Part shown: in pieces, positions 20,599 through 22,008 of the stretch
How positions within the stretch are numbered: position 1 is the stretch's first letter
Layout of the letters: each line of letters opens with the position of its first letter
DNA from: Methanocorpusculum sp.
GTDB taxonomy: Archaea; Halobacteriota; Methanomicrobia; Methanomicrobiales; Methanocorpusculaceae
DNA length: 22,008 nt
Direction of reading: 5' to 3'
NCBI GenBank assembly: GCA_029987025.1
Contig: DALTWQ010000014.1
Coordinates: 1 to 22,008, forward strand
Made by a program: the position numbers and the translations under genes
Notes under the pieces: model-generated
What the model was told of the DNA's origin: nothing
Databases searched by the model: none
Seen by the model: only the letters and a program-made list of their open reading frames with translations

Positions 20599-20606
20599 TG
20601 TATATC
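20599..20606 (-). promoter_or_regulatory. TATA-like box of the permease gene
   Basis: Minus-strand GATATACA, about 29 nt before the ATG at 20573, matching a leaderless start. Confidence 0.45.
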
Positions 20607-20639
20607 AATGTAGAGTGAGGACGGGATTTGAAATGCTTA

Positions 20640-20740
20640 CGAATAAAATACAATACTCATATTTTAGATAAGGTTTTGAATATTTATATTTTATATTTTT
20701 ATTTTTTTAAATAATATTACAAATAAATTACATAAATCAT
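20640..20740. other. Very AT-rich tract
   Basis: This 100-bp stretch is almost pure A/T, with runs such as TTTATATTTTTATTTTTTT between 20690 and 20710. It separates the permease promoter from the repeat block beginning at 20751. No gene is seen. It could be a terminator, a curved promoter-proximal region or a remnant of non-coding DNA. Confidence 0.5.
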
Positions 20741-20750
20741 TACTCACACT

Positions 20751-21085
20751 TCATCACCCGAAGCCTGCAGGTTACCTTGCAGGTCCTGCAGGTTTGATAA
20801 AACAACCTTACGAAAAAAGAAGCTCAGATTATACCTCAGATTAGCCAATCCGGCAGGTTGGTAAGGTTGGTAGGGTTTTTCGCGCTTCACGCGTATAGGA
20901 GACTCAGAGAAGCAAAAGAAGATACTAATCCATAGTTGTGATGTGAACTGCGTTTTAACCTGCCAACCTTACCAACCTGCCGAATTGACCAATCTGAGGC
21001 ATAAACTAAAGCTTTTTTCATGGCAGGTTTGATGGAACAACCTGCAGGAACCTGCCGTAACCCTCCAAACCATACACGCGTATGA
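20751..21085. repeat. Complex intergenic repeat with a large inverted repeat
   Basis: The core is an imperfect inverted repeat: the left arm at 20834-20877 and the right arm at 20957-20999 match over ~43 bases with only a few differences. Both contain CCTCAGATT and GCAGGTTGGTAAGGTTGG, around a ~79-nt loop. The loop starts with a small CGCGcttcaCGCG hairpin (20881-20893). Outside the arms further GCAGGTT/AACCTGC units occur in both orientations, including GCAGGTTTGAT with ACAACCT in direct order on both sides (20789-20808 and 21023-21041). ACGCGTAT occurs at 20889 and again at 21076. The left end shares TCATCACCCGAAGCC with 1298-1312. The only frame in it overlaps the repeats and looks spurious. 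It may be a REP/MITE-like element or a structured RNA. Confidence 0.7.
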
Positions 21086-21170
21086 AAAGACACAGAGTTT
21101 TTTCTGATTTGCATCCATTCATCCGGTAAAAATAATCATCGCCGCAAACCCTTATCTTCAGAGAAAACCC

Positions 21171-21177
21171 ATATATA
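21171..21177 (+). promoter_or_regulatory. TATA box of the pyrophosphatase gene
   Basis: ATATATAAG begins 31 nt before the ATG at 21202, so the mRNA should start within a few bases of it. AGAGGAA at 21189-21195 could additionally serve as a ribosome-binding site. Confidence 0.55.
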
Positions 21178-21201
21178 AGCCCGCATAGAGAGGAACGCAA
21201 T

Positions 21202-22008
21202 ATGAATACCGTCTATATCTTAGGACATAAACATCCCGACACAGACTCAGTCTGCAGCGCCATAGGCTATGCTGCATTCTTAAACAGAAACGGCGGAAAG
21301 ACCTATGTCCCGGCTGTCTGCGGAAAAATAAACGCAGAATCAGCCTACGCCCTGCAGAAATTCGGCGCAGAAGAACCAGTCTTCATCCCCAACGTCGAAC
21401 CGTCCGTACAGGATCTGAAAAATACCCATACCGAACGCGCCCTTCACTCAACTCCTGCCTTCGACGTCATTGAACTGATGGATAAAAACGACCTGCGAAA
21501 CCTTCCAATCACTGATGACGACGGAAAACTCTTAGGCATCATCTCCGAATACGGTCTGGCACGTGCGTATGTATCCAACACAAAAATGGAAACACTCTCG
21601 GTATCTCCTATCGAGGTCGATAACCTTGCACGGATTCTGCACGGCAAAGTCTTTGTAAAATCCCAGGAAACCCTGAAAGGAACTGTCTATATCTCCATCG
21701 ATGCGCTTCACGTTATCCTCTCGCGCATCACCAGTAAAGATATCGCTGTCGTAGGTGACGACGAACCGACACAGCTTACGTTAATATCAGCCGGAATTGC
21801 AGCTCTTATCATTGCAGATAATGCACCCATCGGTGATAGAGTAATAGCCGCCGCAAAAGAAAAGGGCGTCACCTTAATCGGAACCGATGCAGACGCGTTC
21901 GGCACCGCAAAGATGATTCACTTAACCCTGCCGGCAGGAACCATGATGGCAACCGACGTTCCGACCGTGAGAATGGAAGACACCGTAGACTACGTTAAAC
22001 AGATTGTC
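21202..22008 (+). CDS. ppaC: Manganese-dependent inorganic pyrophosphatase with CBS/DRTGG insert (partial)
   Basis: A family II pyrophosphatase of the DHH superfamily, which hydrolyses PPi from biosynthetic reactions using Mn or Co. The N-terminus has the metal site GHKHPDTDS with His9, Asp13 and Asp15. Instead of running on as the short enzyme, the DHH part is interrupted by a regulatory insert. A first CBS motif reads STPAFDVIELMDKNDLRNLP with DDDGKLLGIIS; a DRTGG-like region follows from SPIEVDNLARILHGKVFV; and a second CBS motif begins at MMATDVPTVRMEDTV. In this family the insert binds adenine nucleotides and inhibits or activates the enzyme. The gene runs off the window after 269 codons, so the rest of the DHH/DHHA2 part is unseen. 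Confidence 0.93.
   Translation, partial: MNTVYILGHKHPDTDSVCSAIGYAAFLNRNGGKTYVPAVCGKINAESAYALQKFGAEEPVFIPNVEPSVQDLKNTHTERALHSTPAFDVIELMDKNDLRNLPITDDDGKLLGIISEYGLARAYVSNTKMETLSVSPIEVDNLARILHGKVFVKSQETLKGTVYISIDALHVILSRITSKDIAVVGDDEPTQLTLISAGIAALIIADNAPIGDRVIAAAKEKGVTLIGTDADAFGTAKMIHLTLPAGTMMATDVPTVRMEDTVDYVKQIV

Noticed and set aside
20640..21085. AT-rich tract plus inverted repeats as an origin or attachment site
   Set aside because: No initiator gene, integrase or tRNA end is nearby, and the repeats match a dispersed element rather than origin boxes.
20887..21114. 75-codon minus-strand frame
   Set aside because: It is formed by the inverted repeat itself and has no promoter or ribosome-binding site.

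Overview
The window looks like chromosomal DNA of a euryarchaeal methanogen, most likely of the Methanomicrobiales (Methanocorpusculum-like). That placement is inferred from gene content: there is no methanogenesis gene or rRNA here. The archaeal evidence is the proteasome-activating nucleotidase PAN, the chromatin protein Alba, a CDP-alcohol transferase of the archaetidylinositol-phosphate type, the archaeal phosphoglycerate mutase ApgM, an AK6/Fap7-type kinase, and many TATA-like boxes 24-30 nt before the start codon, as expected for leaderless transcripts.

Layout, left to right. (1) A minus-strand ferredoxin-like aldo/keto reductase-family protein. (2) A spacer with short repeats. (3) A minus-strand pair: PAN and an unknown 139-residue protein, one base apart. 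(4) A divergent plus-strand pair, asd and alba. (5) A plus-strand AAA/DUF4143 ATPase behind a palindrome-rich leader. (6) A tight minus-strand three-gene operon: PlsC-type acyltransferase with zinc ribbon, AK6-like kinase, CDP-alcohol transferase. (7) A 378-bp spacer packed with short repeats and carrying the 3' remnant of a broken gene. (8) Minus-strand apgM and a DUF6508-HIRAN protein. (9) A small plus-strand zinc-ribbon protein converging on a minus-strand PD-(D/E)XK nuclease-like/HAD pair. (10) A plus-strand run: two NfnAB/SudBA-type flavoprotein subunits, a sugar-nucleotide epimerase and two GNAT paralogues. (11) A minus-strand lipoprotein, then a small unknown plus-strand gene whose promoter is nearly identical to that of the second GNAT gene. 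(12) Minus-strand hot-dog thioesterase and Sfp-type phosphopantetheinyl transferase, preceded by an ArsB-like permease. (13) A 628-bp gene-free block with an AT-rich tract and a large imperfect inverted repeat. (14) The start of a CBS-containing family II pyrophosphatase, cut by the window end.

Most genes are housekeeping. What stands out is in the spacers and a few odd proteins: two repeat-rich intergenic elements (8553-8736 and 20751-21085, the latter sharing a 23-mer with 1298-1320); a duplicated promoter block (16253-16302 and 17605-17649); a truncated gene end (8661-8873); and three acyl/carrier-protein-type enzymes (PlsC-like, hot-dog thioesterase, Sfp-type transferase) in an organism whose lipids should be isoprenoid ethers. 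I see no phage, insertion sequence, CRISPR array, tRNA or rRNA, and nothing I would call a complete new defence or biosynthetic system.
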